From Drosophila pseudoobscura (taxonomy: Eukaryota; Arthropoda; Insecta; Diptera; Drosophilidae): a stretch of DNA of 64,000 nucleotides. The notes below the pieces were generated by a model. That model saw only the letters and a program-made list of their open reading frames with translations. It ran no database searches and was not told the DNA's origin. Numbering within the stretch: position 1 is the first letter of the stretch; each line of letters starts with the position of its first letter. This document shows, piece after piece, positions 61,277 through 64,000 of this stretch. The stretch covers positions 7,192,001-7,256,000 of the forward strand of contig NC_046680.1 in the NCBI RefSeq assembly GCF_009870125.1, read 5' to 3'. Made by a program: the position numbers and the translations under genes.

Positions 61277-61778
61277 AGTCGTCGTTGTCAAGTGGAAAAG
61301 TTGGTTGATAATTTCTTTTTGATTTAATATTTCGCGTTGATTAATTGCTTTTTTCTAATGTTATAACTACAACGAATCACACTAAACATAGTTTGCGCTT
61401 GCAGAGCAGGCATTTTACGAGGACTAAAAGAAATTCAAAAGACTGAAACCATTCAATCGCTGCACCTGTACACAGACGTGAACGGGTGTGCATCGCGATT
61501 TCTAATCACTCGCAAGAGACTTTCTTCCACACTAAGCAGCCAGAAGAGCGCCAGCGCCCGCGAACCGCAAAGCAACAGTAACCGCAGCCATACATATACG
61601 GAAAACTGTTAAACCCTAAACGCCGTCCAATTAAATAACCAGAGCAGCAGACTTGCTATATTAACTTCCAAAGAGAGAGAAGTGGGGAGGAGAGGTACCT
61701 CTGGCCACCTGGCTGGCGGTCGGCATAGGGCAGGGCGTTATTTCATAGTTTCGCTTTGGACAACGACGACGACAAGAC
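61277..61778 (+). other. tud: tud 5' UTR exon
   Basis: Leader-type sequence from a TCAGTC initiator match (A at 61277) to a GTAAGT donor (61779). It splices to the acceptor ending 62033, 24 nt before the tud ATG. The exact start is uncertain. Confidence 0.5.
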
Positions 61779-62033
61779 GTAAGTTAATTGTTAACAACAG
61801 TTTCTTTTTTTTGCATATATTTGCCGAAAAATTGGCGACTCACACACACGCACAGCTGAACACACAGTTAGGTTTTAGAGCTGCCAAGCCGTGCCAAATT
61901 TGACATAACGGTGCATTCCCTTCATGTTTTCTATAAAAGCATACTTTTTGCAAAATTGTGACTGTGTGCAAACACACACAGATATTAAAAAATTGTTTAA
62001 CTCAGCTGCATTTCTTGAAACTATATTTTCCAG
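61779..62033 (+). other. tud: tud intron 1
   Basis: Starts GTAAGT and ends TTTTCCAG. CA repeats inside; no coding content. Confidence 0.6.
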
Positions 62034-62057
62034 CGAACAAAACCAACAGAAGCCACA

Positions 62058-64000
62058 ATGAACGGGCAGCCACATTTTGGCGGAGGTAGCAGCTCGATAT
62101 TGAACCTGCACATTACGCATCTCGATCACATTGGCCCCTATCTGAAGGTCTATGGCCAGATCAATCGCGATGCTGCATTATTGATTACCAAACGCATTGA
62201 GAATGTGCTGCCCACATGCTTTGCCATCGAGCCCACATGGTCCATCGAGCGGGTGCAGGCCCTGCTCACCCTCGGCACAGTGTGCGTGTTGAAGCAGACA
62301 AACGGGGCAGCTCCCGGGGACACGGAGTACATGCGAGTGCGTGTGTTGAGCGCCACTCCGGATGGAAACAAGCGTATGCACGTCGAGATAGAGTACCTCG
62401 ATTACGGTTTCAGACGAACTGTGAGCAGCCACGACGTGAGTACCACCGATCGACCAGAACCGCTCCGAGTATCAGCAGAATATCTAACGTGTGTTCTTTC
62501 TTTTCCAGTTAATGTTCCTTAAGCAGCCGAAGCTTCTTCTGAACATCCCCATTCTCTGCTCACAGTACATTGTGCTGGGCATTTGCGCCGAATGGGACCG
62601 GAGTGACCTGGAAACTGTGCATCAATTGATTGTCAACCAGACCGTGCAGCTTACCATCGATCCCACCCAGATCTGTGGCCAGTCCTTTGCCAGTGTGCGC
62701 TGGAAGGACTTCGATTTGACTGAGTTTCTGGTGCAACAGAAACAAATTGGGGCTCCGGTGGCCACTCAACTGATGCTCGATCACTGCAAGAAGCTGTGGA
62801 GGGATGCTCCACAGTCGCCAGTTACGGAGTACAACAACAACAACATAATAAGTTCGAGCAGTGCCTTTAAAACTCCCACGGATGTGGCACGTGAGCAGCT
62901 GGCTGCTCGGCGTTCCCTGTCCGCTCGCTTAGAGATGCAACGCGTCGTTTCCGCGACCCCCTTGAGTGTGCTGAATCCAGCCGCCGCTGACTACTCTCCC
63001 AAGCAGCAGCAACCTTTAGCAAATTTGGTAACGACTTAAAGATTATTGCCCCAATCTCCGATCTGAATATGTTCACGACCTTTGCAGACAAATGTGATGG
63101 CGCCGCTTGGCCAGATGCCACCTCAATCCCTGGCCAATACTCAAAAGCCCAACTATGAGGCGACCCATTCCTTTAACGATTCTTATGTGCCCAAAGTCGA
63201 CGCCAAACAGCAGGTCTATAATTACTATAATGTTCGTATGAACAAGCCGGCGCCCAAGGCCGTGATGCTGCAGCCGTTTATGCAGGCACAAAACCCGACA
63301 GGCAGCTACGCCCCGATGGCTTATGCACCGGCACGCTTCACACCACCACCGCCACAGGCGAGCGTACAGCGGCCATCAGCACAGCAGCGCACCATTCCGG
63401 CCTTCAGGACCACCAGCCTGACACTGGGCCTGACCTACGATGTGCACGTAAGCTATGTGGAGAACGGACCGCATCTGTTCTGGGTGCAGCTGAAGAGCAC
63501 CGCCAAAGAGCTGGATGCCATGATGGAGCAGATTGAGAGGATGCGCCTGCAGCCGCTACCCCAATCACCTGAGGTGGGCTCTGCCTGCGTGGCACGCTTC
63601 TCTCAGGATGGTAATTTCTATCGTGCCTTGGTCAGCTCCATCAAGGAGCAGCGCTTCCGGGTTGTCTACGTGGACTACGGAAACTCGGAAGTGCTGCCAT
63701 CGAAAGATGTCTACCAAATACCCACGGAGCTGCTGCAGATCAAGCCATTTGCCTACCGCTTTGCCCTGGCCGGAATCAAGGAGATCGAACCCATTGACGA
63801 GAGCATGAAGCAGATCTTCAAGAACTCGGCTCTGTATAAGGACTTCCAATTGACGGTGCAGCAGCCTGAGAGTGTGGGTTCGATGCAGACCTGTCATCTC
63901 TTAGACAGCTTTAGAGTGAGTCGGAACGAATGAGTGTGCCATTTCAATGAACCACAACTAACGTTAAGGAGTTTCCCCATTTCAGGGCAGGAATATACTG
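62058..64000 (+). CDS. tud: Tudor (N-terminal part, runs off window)
   Basis: Exons 62058-62435, 62509-63027, 63088-63915 and 63986 onward give the first 580 residues; all junctions are phase 0. The start (LHITHLDHIGPYLKVYGQ) and TVCVLK...VEIEYLDYGFRRTV read as the first Tudor domain of fly Tudor (about residues 75-145). A second, canonical one begins near 461 (GSACVARFSQDGNFYRA, then YVDYGNSEV at about 493). The linker between is Pro/Gln/Ser-rich. Tudor is a very large germ-plasm scaffold with eleven Tudor domains that binds symmetrically dimethylated Arg on Aubergine, needed for pole cells and piRNA organisation (established for D. melanogaster). The rest of the gene lies beyond 64000. The match to Tudor rests on recalled family sequence patterns. 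Confidence 0.9.

Overview
The window is eukaryotic and comes from a Drosophila nuclear genome. Genes are split by short introns (about 50-70 bp) with GTRAGT donors. The proteins match fly Sik3, Edl/Mae, Ntan1 (tungus), Tudor and UBXN6. Intergenic DNA is full of CA/GT, GA/CT and CAG tracts, and at least one Inr+DPE core promoter is visible. The known genes belong to Muller element C (2R of D. melanogaster). The divergence and the rearranged neighbourhood suggest an obscura-group species, but that is inference.

Layout, left to right. 1-4.4 kb (- strand): the first coding exon of the kinase gene Sik3, with a small coiled-coil gene apparently nested in its first intron. 9.4-18.0 kb (+ strand): three consecutive unrecognised genes (called A, B and C here) for large, basic, low-complexity proteins. 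B and C are Cys-rich and only 43 bp apart. A recent tandem duplication sits over the 3' end of gene C (17.8-19.6 kb). 22.0-25.7 kb (+): three tandem copies of a secreted trypsin-fold protease gene. 27.4-33.5 kb (+): edl/mae, with an Inr+DPE promoter, a 564-bp 5' UTR exon, a 4.9-kb intron and one coding exon. A diverged inverted repeat brackets the edl coding exon. 40.9-42.9 kb (+): a two-cistron unit, a small membrane protein followed after 2 nt by the UBXN6 orthologue. 43.1-60.1 kb (+): Ntan1/tungus, with two candidate distant first exons and a 10-15 kb intron. 61-64 kb (+): the 5' end of tudor, which runs off the window.

How the genes relate. Most are independent units: a kinase, an ETS co-regulator, a p97 cofactor, an N-degron amidase and a germ-plasm/piRNA scaffold. 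The serine-protease triplet and the A-B-C block are the lineage-variable part. The triplet shows unequal exchange, a mosaic third copy and a middle copy without a basic activation site. The most unusual element is the two-cistron unit. Once spliced, the first cistron carries no AUG in any frame except its own poorly placed start, which is the arrangement expected if ribosomes reach the second cistron by leaky scanning.
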